Positions 1 through 6,843 of a DNA stretch of 15,302 bases are shown one piece after another. Under the pieces are notes generated by a model, which did not search any database, had not been told where the DNA came from, and saw only the letters and a program-made list of their open reading frames with translations. The first letter of the stretch is position 1. Every line of letters starts with the position of its first letter. Source of the DNA: Treponema sp. (lineage in GTDB: Bacteria > Spirochaetota > Spirochaetia > Treponematales > Treponemataceae). The stretch lies in contig JAHAZL010000077.1 of NCBI GenBank assembly GCA_018384055.1, positions 1 to 15,302 of the forward strand, written 5' to 3'. A program made the position numbers and the translations under genes.

Positions 1-143
1 CAGCAATCCGCAAGCACCTTGCTGAAAATCCAGGCGACTTCGACCCACGCCAGTACCTTGCACCAGCTCGCGACGAACTCGTTAAGATGTACTCACGCAA
101 GAACATCGAAGTTCTCGGTTCAGCAGGACACCTCGACGACTAA
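1..143 (+). CDS. fba: Fructose-bisphosphate aldolase, class II (3' end only)
   Basis: The first 143 bases are the last 46 codons and stop (TAA, 141-143) of a gene entering from the left. The translated tail has the pattern of the zinc-dependent class II aldolase C-terminus: ENPGDFDPRQYLAPARDEL, then KMYSRKNIEVLGSAG. In this family the enzyme interconverts fructose 1,6-bisphosphate with dihydroxyacetone phosphate and glyceraldehyde 3-phosphate in cytoplasmic glycolysis. The catalytic and zinc-binding residues lie outside the window. Codon choice is strongly biased (CGC, CTC, AAG, GAC, CCA), much as in rplT, which suits a highly expressed glycolytic gene. A rho-independent terminator follows 25 bp after the stop. 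The family call rests on the tail alone, but that tail is characteristic. Confidence 0.82.
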   Translation, partial: AIRKHLAENPGDFDPRQYLAPARDELVKMYSRKNIEVLGSAGHLDD

Positions 144-167
144 TTTATAGAAAGACTTTAGTCAAAC

Positions 168-203
168 AAAACACCGTGTGATTGATTTCATGCGGTGTTT
201 TTT
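168..203 (+). terminator. Rho-independent terminator of the aldolase gene
   Basis: The stem AAAACACCG (168-176) pairs with CGGTGTTTT (193-201). It continues inward through two G-T wobbles and three further pairs (179-181 with 188-190) to the loop 182-187. The 3' arm runs into a T tract (198-203). It ends 21 bases before the next start codon, so the terminator and the leader of the following gene almost touch. Confidence 0.85.
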
Positions 204-224
204 AATTTACACGGAGTTTTAGCA

Positions 225-851
225 ATGCATTTTTTTTTGCTTCTATTTATACCGGCACTAATGGCCTGCGTCATTGCCACAGATTCAAAATACAACCTCA
301 AGAAACTGTCACCCCCAATCTTCCTCGGATTCTTTGCAGGAATCATCGTTTCTGCATTCATTGAATTCTTCGTTAATTCCGAAACAATTCCAGGAAGTTC
401 TTTCTTCTCCATAATGCTACCAATGTCTACGGGCACACTGCTTCCATCAATCATACTCCCAGCCCTCTTTATTTTCTTTTCAAAGGATGACAACGAGTAC
501 AAGGCCTACTCAATTCTCCCACTTCTTGGAGCTTTCTATTCAATCTATACACCATACATGACTTTAGCCCAGGGAGAAAAAGATTCCTTCTTTATGAACA
601 TCACTTCTCCCCTTATTTATATAGAAACAATTCTATTTTTTTCTTGCGCTGTTAAACACGGATTCAGAAATTTCGGGGACAGAAAGGGAAAGATTGCAGT
701 TTCTGCAGTTTTGGGAATTGCAGCGCTGCTTATACAGCCTTCAATCCATGCGCTCTGGTATTTACACAGCACAGCCAAAGCAGCCTACGCCATTGCATTT
801 CTCTTGCTTCCGTCATCAATTTTTGTCTATAAATTCTTCTGCAAACGATAA
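225..851 (+). CDS. Small multi-pass membrane protein of unknown function (208 aa)
   Basis: I do not recognise this protein. It is very hydrophobic, with about six or seven predicted membrane segments at roughly residues 2-18, 29-49, 60-86, 96-113, 126-144, 157-175 and 180-203. Short charged loops (SKDDNEYK near 86-93; FGDRKGK near 149-155) separate them, and it ends in a basic tail (FFCKR). There is no signal-peptidase site, catalytic motif or ATP-binding motif. The ATG at 225 is chosen because GGAG at 213-216 lies 8 nt upstream. A GTG at 195 in the same frame falls inside the aldolase terminator and has no ribosome site. Only about 20 bases separate the terminator from this start, so no separate promoter fits between them. 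Expression may depend on read-through from the aldolase transcript. Product assignment beyond an integral membrane protein is not possible. Confidence 0.75.
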   Translation: MHFFLLLFIPALMACVIATDSKYNLKKLSPPIFLGFFAGIIVSAFIEFFVNSETIPGSSFFSIMLPMSTGTLLPSIILPALFIFFSKDDNEYKAYSILPLLGAFYSIYTPYMTLAQGEKDSFFMNITSPLIYIETILFFSCAVKHGFRNFGDRKGKIAVSAVLGIAALLIQPSIHALWYLHSTAKAAYAIAFLLLPSSIFVYKFFCKR

Positions 852-858
852 AATTCAC

Positions 859-888
859 TAGACAATGTTGGAAAATTTCTGATATTAT
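859..888 (+). promoter_or_regulatory. Putative sigma-70-type promoter of the infC operon
   Basis: The -35-like TAGACA (859-864) and -10-like TATTAT (883-888) are separated by 18 bp. The expected start is near 895, which gives a leader of about 36 nt. Both boxes match the consensus at five of six positions. This is the only good candidate between the membrane-protein gene and infC. Confidence 0.55.
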
Positions 889-903
889 AACTTTCATGCT
901 ATT

Positions 904-926
904 GAGTATTTTTATACTCTAGGAGG
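904..926 (+). promoter_or_regulatory. Short 5' hairpin abutting the infC Shine-Dalgarno
   Basis: GAGTAT (904-909) and ATACTC (914-919) form a perfect 6-bp stem with a TTTT loop. One base later comes a full AGGAGG ribosome site (921-926). With the predicted start near 895, the hairpin lies at the extreme 5' end of the mRNA. It may stabilise the message or tune ribosome access. The base pairing is seen; the role is inferred. Confidence 0.45.
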
Positions 927-930
927 ATAA

Positions 931-1530
931 TTGGCAGACAATAAAGGTATGCGCGTAAACGAACAGATTCGCGTCCGTGAGGTCAGATTAATTGACGATC
1001 AAGGTGAACAGAAGGGCATTGTTCCTACTAATGAAGCACTCAGAATGGCAAGAGACCTGGATCTCGACCTGGTAGAAGTTTCGCCAAATGCAAATCCACC
1101 GGTTTGTAAGATACTGGATTTCGGAAAGTACAAGTTCGAACAGGAGAAAAAACTCCGTGACTCCAAGAAGAACCAGAAAGTACTTAAGCTTAAGGAAATT
1201 CGCATGCAGCCAAAAATCGGCTCAGGCGACCTTGACACGAAAGCAAAGCATGTTCAGGAATTCTTGAACGAAGGCAGCAAGGTAAAGGTTACAATCCGTT
1301 TCCGCGGACGTGAACTTGCCCACACTGAACTCGGTTTTGATGTCCTGAAAGAGGTTGAAAAGAGGCTTGAAGAAGGTTCCTACGCAATTGAAAAACCTGC
1401 CGCAATGGAAGGTCGTTTCATGTCAATGACATTGGGATCAAAAGTTTCAAAAGCCAAACAGAAACCTGCTTCAAAAGAAGCTGCTGCGGAAGCTGAAGCT
1501 GCAGAAAAAGACAACGATCAGCAAGACTAA
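931..1530 (+). CDS. infC: Translation initiation factor IF-3
   Basis: IF-3 binds the 30S subunit, blocks premature 50S joining and enforces start-codon and initiator-tRNA selection. The 199-aa product has the N-terminal domain (MRVNEQIRVREVRLID from residue 7, then NEALRMARDLDLDLVEVSP), the basic linker (about 66-90) and the C-terminal domain with KVKVTIRFRGRE (117-128) and the GRFMSM motif (161-166). A low-complexity Ala/Glu/Lys tail (about 173-199) extends past the usual end. The start is TTG at 931, behind AGGAGG with 4 nt spacing. The first in-frame ATG (949) is too far from that site. A non-ATG start is typical of infC and fits IF-3 autoregulation by start-codon discrimination. It is the first gene of the classic infC-rpmI-rplT order, with 15 nt to rpmI. 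Confidence 0.96.
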   Translation: MADNKGMRVNEQIRVREVRLIDDQGEQKGIVPTNEALRMARDLDLDLVEVSPNANPPVCKILDFGKYKFEQEKKLRDSKKNQKVLKLKEIRMQPKIGSGDLDTKAKHVQEFLNEGSKVKVTIRFRGRELAHTELGFDVLKEVEKRLEEGSYAIEKPAAMEGRFMSMTLGSKVSKAKQKPASKEAAAEAEAAEKDNDQQD

Positions 1531-1545
1531 GCAAGAGGTAAAATC

Positions 1546-1746
1546 ATGCCTAAGATGAAAACAAAGAAAGCTGCTGCAAAGCGCTTTCATTTGACAGGTA
1601 CAGGAAAAGTAAAGTACAAGAAAATGAATCTTCGTCATATTTTGACAAAGAGATCACCAAAAAGAAAGATGAACCTTCGTCACGCAGGTATCCTTTCAGA
1701 AGATTCAGCTGCATCACTTCGCAAGCAGCTTCTTCCATACGGTTGA
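1546..1746 (+). CDS. rpmI: 50S ribosomal protein L35
   Basis: This 66-aa, strongly basic protein of the large subunit has the standard L35 pattern: MPKMKTKKAAAKRF at the start, TGTGKVK (17-23), the NLRHILTKRSPKRKMNLR core and a C-terminal KQLLPYG. Length is normal for the family. The ATG at 1546 has AAGAGGT upstream, and the gene lies 15 nt after infC and 14 nt before rplT. The three are almost certainly co-transcribed. In other bacteria L20 represses translation of this operon. I see no long structured leader or rpmI-proximal stem that would clearly serve that purpose here. Confidence 0.97.
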   Translation: MPKMKTKKAAAKRFHLTGTGKVKYKKMNLRHILTKRSPKRKMNLRHAGILSEDSAASLRKQLLPYG

Positions 1747-1760
1747 TTTAGGAGTTAGAA

Positions 1761-2117
1761 ATGAGAGCAGTAGACGGATCAAAAAGAAAGAATCGCCGTG
1801 CAAAAATTTTGAAGCTTGCCAAGGGCTTCAAGGGCGACAGAAAGTCAAACTTTAAACCAGCTAAAGACGCAGTTGTTAAGGCTCTTGACCATGCATATTC
1901 AGGACGCAAGCTCAAGAAGCGTGATTACCGTTCACTCTGGATTGCTCGTATCAACGCAGCAGTTCGCACTGAAGGTATGTCTTACAGCCGCTTCATCGAC
2001 GGTCTTTCAAAGGCTGGCGTTACACTCAATAGAAAGGCATTGAGCAACATGGCAATCGAAGACCCAGTTGCATTCAAGGCTGTTATTGAAGTAGCAAAGA
2101 ACGCAGTAAAGGCATAA
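1761..2117 (+). CDS. rplT: 50S ribosomal protein L20
   Basis: L20 binds 23S rRNA early in large-subunit assembly. The 118-aa product carries the basic N-terminal extension (SKRKNRRAKILKLAKGFKGD) and the globular part with RDYRSLWIARINAA (57-70) and YSRFIDGLSKAGVTLNRK (75-92), matching the family throughout. GGAG at 1751-1754 precedes the ATG by 6 nt. In several bacteria L20 is also the translational repressor of its own operon. Codon use is strongly biased toward C-ending and AAG codons, as expected for high expression. Only 4 nt separate its stop from the next start. Confidence 0.97.
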   Translation: MRAVDGSKRKNRRAKILKLAKGFKGDRKSNFKPAKDAVVKALDHAYSGRKLKKRDYRSLWIARINAAVRTEGMSYSRFIDGLSKAGVTLNRKALSNMAIEDPVAFKAVIEVAKNAVKA

Positions 2118-2121
2118 GCAA

Positions 2122-2724
2122 ATGATTTCACTCGATCAGGTTTTGTTGCTGCAGGAAAAAGTTGAATCTGCTGTTGAAAAGATTACTTCTTTAACAGAAA
2201 GAATCGCACAGCTTGAATCTGACAACGATGCTTTAAATAGAAAATGTTTAGAGCTTACAAAAGCGCTGGAAGAGAAAACGGAGTTTGTTTCAACTCTTGA
2301 AACAGCACAGGGCAAGATCGAGGAAAGTATCCTTATGACTATTAATCGTCTTGATTCTGTTGAAGATGCCATACTTGGTAACGATACAGAATCAGGCGTA
2401 GATGCTACGGTAGCTTCCAAGTCAATTTCAAGTTCTGTAGCTGCACCTACCACAAACATGGCTGTTGAATCAGAAGAAGATGAAGAACCAGAAGAACAGC
2501 CGGAAGAATCAGAAATTACAGTTCCAGCAGTAACAGAAGCAGTTCAGTCTGCAGACGAACCTTTTGTTTACGAGCAGGAAAGTTCAGGTCTCCTTCACAA
2601 GACAGAACAGGCTGTTTCGAACACAATGGAGCAACCTCAGGTTTTTGAAACTACAGAAGAAGAGGAAGAAACAAAGGACTCCCCCGCTCCTTCTGCACTT
2701 GACGGACAATTCGATATTTTTTAA
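2122..2724 (+). CDS. Coiled-coil protein with acidic tail, next to zapA
   Basis: I do not recognise a named family with certainty. Residues about 5-85 form a long predicted coiled coil with heptad-like Leu/Ile spacing (LLLQEKVESAVEKI, LTERIAQLESDND, LNRKCLELTKALEEK), reminiscent of ZapB-type division proteins. Residues about 110-195 are disordered and rich in Glu (for example ESEEDEEPEEQPEE). The protein ends in a short hydrophobic peptide, GQFDIF, which could be a docking motif. It begins 4 nt after rplT with an AAAGG site inside the rplT end, and the zapA start follows its stop by 5 nt. The context suggests a partner of ZapA at the division ring. This is inference only; it could instead be an unrelated structural coiled coil. 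Confidence 0.75.
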   Translation: MISLDQVLLLQEKVESAVEKITSLTERIAQLESDNDALNRKCLELTKALEEKTEFVSTLETAQGKIEESILMTINRLDSVEDAILGNDTESGVDATVASKSISSSVAAPTTNMAVESEEDEEPEEQPEESEITVPAVTEAVQSADEPFVYEQESSGLLHKTEQAVSNTMEQPQVFETTEEEEETKDSPAPSALDGQFDIF

Positions 2725-2729
2725 TCACT

Positions 2730-3032
2730 GTGGGAAAAATTCAAATAGACATTTTAGGCACCTCATTTTCTGCGCAAGCTCCCGAAGACGATGTTTACCT
2801 TGCAAAACTTTCTTCATATTACAAAGCAATAACAGAATCAATAAAGAGAACATCTGATGTTACTGACCCACTTAAATTAAGCATACTTGCAGGAATTACA
2901 CTAGTCGATGAACTGTACAAGGAAAAGCAGAAGTCAATAAAACTTTCAAACATCATTCGTTCGGAAGATGAAGAAAAAGCTGAAAAGATAACCATGAGCA
3001 TGATTGAAAAAATCGATGGAGTTCTTGACTGA
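2730..3032 (+). CDS. zapA: Cell division protein ZapA-like
   Basis: ZapA proteins bind and bundle FtsZ filaments at midcell. The 100-aa product matches the family in length and layout. An N-terminal beta segment (KIQIDILGTSF, residues 3-13) is followed by a helix with DDVYLAKLSSYY (20-31), the conserved DPLKLSILAGITLVDEL stretch (46-62) and a C-terminal coiled-coil helix. The start is GTG at 2730 and has no visible Shine-Dalgarno. It lies 5 nt after the upstream stop, so translation is probably coupled. Its stop overlaps the next start in TGATG. The pairing with an upstream coiled-coil gene recalls ZapA/ZapB partnership, although ZapB itself is not demonstrated here. Confidence 0.85.
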   Translation: MGKIQIDILGTSFSAQAPEDDVYLAKLSSYYKAITESIKRTSDVTDPLKLSILAGITLVDELYKEKQKSIKLSNIIRSEDEEKAEKITMSMIEKIDGVLD

Positions 3033-3490
3033 TGAAAGTCTATGTTGATGCAGACAATTGTAATAAAGATTCAAGAAAAATAATTTTAAAGGCCTGTTCC
3101 CGCGAAAATGTTCCAGTAGAACTTGTAGCAAACAGACAGATTCCAATCAATACACAGAATGTAAAATTTACAATGACGGTGTGTGAAAAAACAAAAGACG
3201 CTGCCGACAATTACATTTTTGAAAAGGCCGAATCAGACGACATGGCAATAACAAGAGACATTATTCTTGCCAAAAGACTCATAGAAAAAAACATTTTTGT
3301 CATGAATGACAAGGGAAAAATCTTCAAAAAAGAAAACATCGATGATCTCATCGAACAGAGGGAACTGAGCCTTCAAATGAAAAGTCTCGGAATTTCAAAT
3401 GGGGCAGACTTCCCTTCCCAGCAAGACACCAGAGAGTTTTCCCAAAATTTCAACGAGATATTGATTCAGAAAAAGAAAATCACCAGCTGA
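3032..3490 (+). CDS. YaiI/YqxD family protein (DUF188)
   Basis: The 152-aa product has the family hallmarks. The N-terminus reads MKVYVDADNC (compare the usual VDADACP), followed by ELVANRQI (28-35), the acidic segment AESDDMAITRDIILAKRLIEK (61-81) and the C-terminal D-x-R-x-F pattern (DTREFSQNFNEIL). The conserved N-terminal Asp residues suggest a metal-dependent PIN-like nuclease fold, but no biochemical role is firmly established for the family. The ATG overlaps the zapA stop by 1 nt, so the gene is the last of the infC operon. It converges on the HD-GYP gene, and the two 3' ends overlap by 11 bp (3480-3490) with no terminator between them. The family assignment is solid; the function is unknown. 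Confidence 0.88.
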   Translation: MKVYVDADNCNKDSRKIILKACSRENVPVELVANRQIPINTQNVKFTMTVCEKTKDAADNYIFEKAESDDMAITRDIILAKRLIEKNIFVMNDKGKIFKKENIDDLIEQRELSLQMKSLGISNGADFPSQQDTREFSQNFNEILIQKKKITS

Positions 3491-4751
3491 TGGCTTTATT
3501 GATGTCTTCAAGGCGATCTCTAATCTGCATGAAGGCTTCTACAAGTTCAGGATCAAACTGCTTGCCACTCTGACTCTGAATTTCATTGAAAGTATCTTCA
3601 ACAGTCCATTCTGACTTATAGCACCTCTTATGCCTCAATGCATCGTAAACATCAGCAAGGGCAACGATTCTAGCAGCAAGGGGAATATCTTTGCCTATGA
3701 GGGCCTGCTCAAGTTCATGTGGCATCTTTGTAGCGGGAATATAATCCATATAGTTAAAGTTGCCCGGATAACCTCTGTTACCGCCATCCCATCTGTCGTG
3801 GTGATGAAGGCAGACATCACGAGCCATCCTGTCAAGCTCATTTTCTATAGGAGAGAAAATCTGTGCCCCAACACAGGTATGGCCTTTCATTATATCCCTT
3901 TCATCATCATCCAGAATTCCTTCCTTTTTGAGGATTTTGTCTGGAACCGCAACCTTACCTACATCATGACAGCGGGCAGCAAGACGAAGATTATCGCGGA
4001 ATCTTTCCCTTTCCTTATCGGGAATTCCCTTATTGTTGGCATAGCGGTCATATATTTCCAAAGAAAATGAAGAAACCCTTTCTACATGAGAGCCTGTCTC
4101 CTTTGGATCACGGAAACCTGCCATCTTTACCAGACGGTCAATATTCTGCCTTGTAAGGTATGCATATTCGTAAATGGAACCAACTTTTGCGGCAAACTGT
4201 GAAATGTAGAATTCAGAATCCTTGTCAAAAGGAATAACATTGCCACCTTCATCCTGGGCATTGATGATCTGAAGAACACCAAGAACCTTACCGTTGGTCA
4301 TAATCAATGGAATAGTTAGGATGGAATGTGTTTTATAACCGGTTGCTACATCAGAAAGTTCATTGAACTCGTAAGGCCTCTTTTCAGTTTTTTCTTCATC
4401 TATATATTCTGGGAGATTATAGGCGTCCTCAATGTTAACCAGCTTCTTCGAAAGAAGACAGTAACCGGAGATATACTGCTTTGTAGGAATGAAGGAATAG
4501 GATGTATAGGCAAGTTTTTCGCCAGGGGCAAGTTCTTTCTGCTTTGTATCGTTCTGACTGTAACGGATCCTAAGCTTATTTTCCTTGGCGTCATACTCAT
4601 AGATGGAACCGGCATCAGCATTTACAAGTTTCCTTGCACCGCTAAGAATATTTTCAAGAAGAATGTCAACGTCCTTGATTTCCTTAAGCTGCTCTTCTAT
4701 CTGAGTAATCAACTGTCTTTTCATTTCGTTTTTGTCAGAAACCGTTTCCAT
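3480..4751 (-). CDS. GAF domain HD-GYP cyclic-di-GMP phosphodiesterase
   Basis: HD-GYP proteins hydrolyse the second messenger cyclic-di-GMP. The 423-aa protein has an N-terminal helix (10-35), a GAF sensor domain (about 25-195, with SIYEYDAKENKLRIRY, SILTIPLI and GVLQIINAQ) and an intact HD-GYP domain (about 205-420). Visible metal and active-site residues are H222, the HD pair 262-263 in CHDVGKVAVPD, H291, the HHHD run 316-319, G-Y-P at 327-329 and D367/D370 in ALADVYDAL. There is no GGDEF, receiver or membrane segment, so it is probably a cytoplasmic, ligand-gated phosphodiesterase. In spirochaetes, cyclic-di-GMP affects motility and host adaptation. A perfect -10 lies only 9 nt before the ATG. 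The site AGGGG (4754-4758) is just 2 nt from the ATG, so this start may be leaderless. The first downstream ATG (4724) has no ribosome site. Confidence 0.93.
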   Translation of the reverse strand: METVSDKNEMKRQLITQIEEQLKEIKDVDILLENILSGARKLVNADAGSIYEYDAKENKLRIRYSQNDTKQKELAPGEKLAYTSYSFIPTKQYISGYCLLSKKLVNIEDAYNLPEYIDEEKTEKRPYEFNELSDVATGYKTHSILTIPLIMTNGKVLGVLQIINAQDEGGNVIPFDKDSEFYISQFAAKVGSIYEYAYLTRQNIDRLVKMAGFRDPKETGSHVERVSSFSLEIYDRYANNKGIPDKERERFRDNLRLAARCHDVGKVAVPDKILKKEGILDDDERDIMKGHTCVGAQIFSPIENELDRMARDVCLHHHDRWDGGNRGYPGNFNYMDYIPATKMPHELEQALIGKDIPLAARIVALADVYDALRHKRCYKSEWTVEDTFNEIQSQSGKQFDPELVEAFMQIRDRLEDINKAISW

Positions 4752-4760
4752 ATCCCCTAC

Positions 4761-4788
4761 ATTATATTAAAACAAATGTATCTTTACA
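4761..4788 (-). promoter_or_regulatory. Promoter of the HD-GYP gene, very close to the start codon
   Basis: Read on the - strand, TTGTAA (4783-4788), a 16-bp spacer and a perfect TATAAT (4761-4766) lie upstream of the ATG at 4751. The expected transcript start is about 4754, leaving a leader of only about 3 nt. The promoter means this gene can be expressed independently of the methyltransferase gene upstream. Confidence 0.6.
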
Positions 4789-4815
4789 ACTTTCACAGGA
4801 AAATAAATTGAAATA

Positions 4816-5682
4816 TTATGATTTTTTTATGAGGCAGAAGAACAAAGGCCCTGCCCCATTGGAAGAATCAGGGAGGACATGAAGACCAAATTCCGTATTT
4901 TCTGCCATGTCAAAAACATCCTTAAAGTCAAATCCATCAGGAGCCTTGATTTTTCCCTTGTACGAAGCAAGGTTTTCAAGAAAAAAATCTTTCATTTCAT
5001 CTCTGGATGCAATTGCGGCATTGTCAAATTTCTTCTTTAATTTGCGGACATTTTCATCATTTTCCTGGGGGCAAAGGGCGCAGGTTGAATAAAGAACATA
5101 CCCCCCCACTTTCACAAGCCTAAAAGCACAGGACAAAAGAGCCCACTGTTCCATTGAAATGGTCTTTACCCTCGACGGAGACCATTCATTAAGGTATTTA
5201 GGGTCTTTCAAAACATGCCTTTCGCTGGAACAAGGTGCATCAAGAAGAACAGAATCATAATTTTCTGATTCACGGCGACACCAGGTTGAAGCATCGGAAC
5301 AGCTGGTTTTTATTCTTTCAGAAATATGAGGAGGAAGGGAATCTTGAACAACCTTTGCAAGCCTTCCCTTTCTCTGCGGAGACCTTTCATTTGAAAACTG
5401 AATGGCATTGTCTCCAAGATTTCCGGCAAGGACAAGGGTTTTACCACCGGGAGCCGCACACATGTCCACAACCCTATCTGAATCTTTAATTGGAAGGCAC
5501 AAGGCAGACACAACACTGGCAGGATCAAGAAAATAACTTTCGCAACCTTCAAAAGAAATCTCTGCATACACATTGTCTGGTGTAAGGCTTGATTTCAGAG
5601 GTTCCCATCTTTCACCAAAAATATCCGAGTAAAAAGAATCAAAGCCATCGCTTCCTGAAAGTTTTACATTCTTATTTTTCAT
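4816..5682 (-). CDS. RsmB-family RNA (cytosine-C5)-methyltransferase, short form
   Basis: This 288-aa SAM-dependent enzyme belongs to the RsmB/NSUN family, which methylates cytosine C5 in rRNA or tRNA. The SAM-binding motif MCAAPGGKT is at about 74-82. Both family cysteines are present: motif IV DAPCSSERH (C151) and the catalytic motif VI YSTCALCPQEN (C201). The N-terminus (GFDSFYSDIFGERW, then YFLDPASVVSA) resembles NSUN4-like short forms. The NusB-like N-terminal domain of E. coli RsmB is absent, so the exact substrate is open. The ATG at 5682 overlaps the GH3 stop by 11 bp and has AGG upstream. An open frame continues to 5850, but that extension lies wholly inside the GH3 gene and has no family similarity. 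Probably translated by coupling in the SDR-GH3 operon. Confidence 0.85.
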   Translation of the reverse strand: MKNKNVKLSGSDGFDSFYSDIFGERWEPLKSSLTPDNVYAEISFEGCESYFLDPASVVSALCLPIKDSDRVVDMCAAPGGKTLVLAGNLGDNAIQFSNERSPQRKGRLAKVVQDSLPPHISERIKTSCSDASTWCRRESENYDSVLLDAPCSSERHVLKDPKYLNEWSPSRVKTISMEQWALLSCAFRLVKVGGYVLYSTCALCPQENDENVRKLKKKFDNAAIASRDEMKDFFLENLASYKGKIKAPDGFDFKDVFDMAENTEFGLHVLPDSSNGAGPLFFCLIKKS

Positions 5683-6841
5683 AGACCTGTCCCGCTTTAT
5701 ACGCCTTTCTGAAATCAGACATTCTTTCCTCAATGGATCTTGCTTTAAATTTTTCATCAAGAAGGCCATGTTTCTGCTTGAATGAAAGAACCCTTTTTGC
5801 AGCCAGATCAACTTTTTTTCTAAAGGCAGGCCTTTTTGAACATTCATCAATCAACACATAGGCGGTCTGAAGGAATTTTTTTTCGCTTAGCATAAGAACA
5901 TCGACGCCTGCTTCGACAGCCTGGACAACAGCTTTTTCAGGAGGATACCCGTTGTCGGCAAGGGCACTCATAAAAATATCATCACTGATTACAAGGCCAT
6001 CATAACCGATTCTGTTTTTTAGCATTTCCCCTATCCAGAACGAACTTAAGCAGACTGGAGTTTTTTCTCCGTATCCTTCAACAATCGCATGGCTCATAAG
6101 AACACAAGATGGATTTCCACCATTCAAAACAAAGGCAAAGGGAAGCAAAAAATTACTGTCGAATTCTTCCTGAGAAAGAGAAATTATAGGCAAACCAAGA
6201 TGAGGATCAGTATTTGAATTCCCGGGAAAATGCTTCACTACAGTTGCCACATTTTTATTTTCATAAGCTCTGACACATTTTGTAGCATAAATCATAGTAC
6301 GGGGTGCACTACCAAAACTTCTGCGACTGAGGAAATCCCTGTTGTATTCAATTTGAGGTTCGGCAACGGGAGCAATATTCATGTGAATTCCAAGGAGCTT
6401 CATCTGTTCTGCCTGAAGTCCATAAATTATTTCTGCTTCATCCGGAGAATAATTATCGGAGAGTCTTTTGCAGGAACGAAGGACAGATGTAATTGCACCA
6501 AGTCTGTTAACTTCTCCTCCTTCCTGGTCCACTGCAACATAAGGACATGCAATGGCATTGTCATTACAGAACTTCATGATGGAATCGATATATGACATCA
6601 GTTCTTCAGGAGTATCACCGATGTTATAGGAAAACAAAAGTACACCGCCTGGAACCACAGGGCTGCCATCGTCAAGAAATTCAACCGAACGATAGGTTTG
6701 TTTGCCCTCTACATTAACCAGAAACAGTTGGGAAACTTTTTCCACATCACTGAGTTTTTCGTAATATGAATCAATTGGTTCTGAAAAACAAAAAGTAAAA
6801 ACAGAGAAAAGGAAAAATAAAATGGAGAAATTTTTTTTCAT
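5672..6841 (-). CDS. Secreted glycoside hydrolase family 3 protein (beta-N-acetylhexosaminidase-like)
   Basis: Residues 1-20 are a signal peptide (K-K, then a Phe/Leu-rich core), with a likely cut after S20. The GH3 domain follows. Visible landmarks are PYVAVDQEGGEVNRL (100-114), NIAPVAEP (155-162), KHFPG (203-207) followed by the D-P-H dyad D212/H214 used as acid/base in NagZ enzymes, and GLVISDDIFM (282-291), whose D287 aligns with the GH3 nucleophile. It is a single-domain GH3 of NagZ size (389 aa). Unlike cytoplasmic NagZ it is exported, so it may trim peptidoglycan or environmental amino sugars outside the membrane. The cysteine at 18 does not make a standard lipobox. The ATG at 6841 follows the SDR stop by 2 nt. 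The longer open frame to 6934 lies within the SDR gene. Substrate is unproven. Confidence 0.88.
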   Translation of the reverse strand: MKKNFSILFFLFSVFTFCFSEPIDSYYEKLSDVEKVSQLFLVNVEGKQTYRSVEFLDDGSPVVPGGVLLFSYNIGDTPEELMSYIDSIMKFCNDNAIACPYVAVDQEGGEVNRLGAITSVLRSCKRLSDNYSPDEAEIIYGLQAEQMKLLGIHMNIAPVAEPQIEYNRDFLSRRSFGSAPRTMIYATKCVRAYENKNVATVVKHFPGNSNTDPHLGLPIISLSQEEFDSNFLLPFAFVLNGGNPSCVLMSHAIVEGYGEKTPVCLSSFWIGEMLKNRIGYDGLVISDDIFMSALADNGYPPEKAVVQAVEAGVDVLMLSEKKFLQTAYVLIDECSKRPAFRKKVDLAAKRVLSFKQKHGLLDEKFKARSIEERMSDFRKAYKAGQVYEK

Positions 6842-6843
6842 GA

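Noticed and set aside
195..224. Upstream GTG start for the small membrane protein
   Set aside because: It lies in the terminator stem and has no ribosome site; ATG 225 has GGAG at the right distance.
868..888. TTGGAA (868-873) as the infC -35 box
   Set aside because: The spacer to TATTAT would be only 9 bp; TAGACA at 859 gives 18 bp.
3630..4070. Frame of 146 codons on the + strand opposite the HD-GYP gene
   Set aside because: It is antisense to a gene with clear catalytic motifs and has no recognisable protein features or ribosome site.
5683..5850. Longer N-terminus of the methyltransferase
   Set aside because: The extra 56 codons lie wholly inside the GH3 gene and show no family similarity; ATG 5682 fits the family start.
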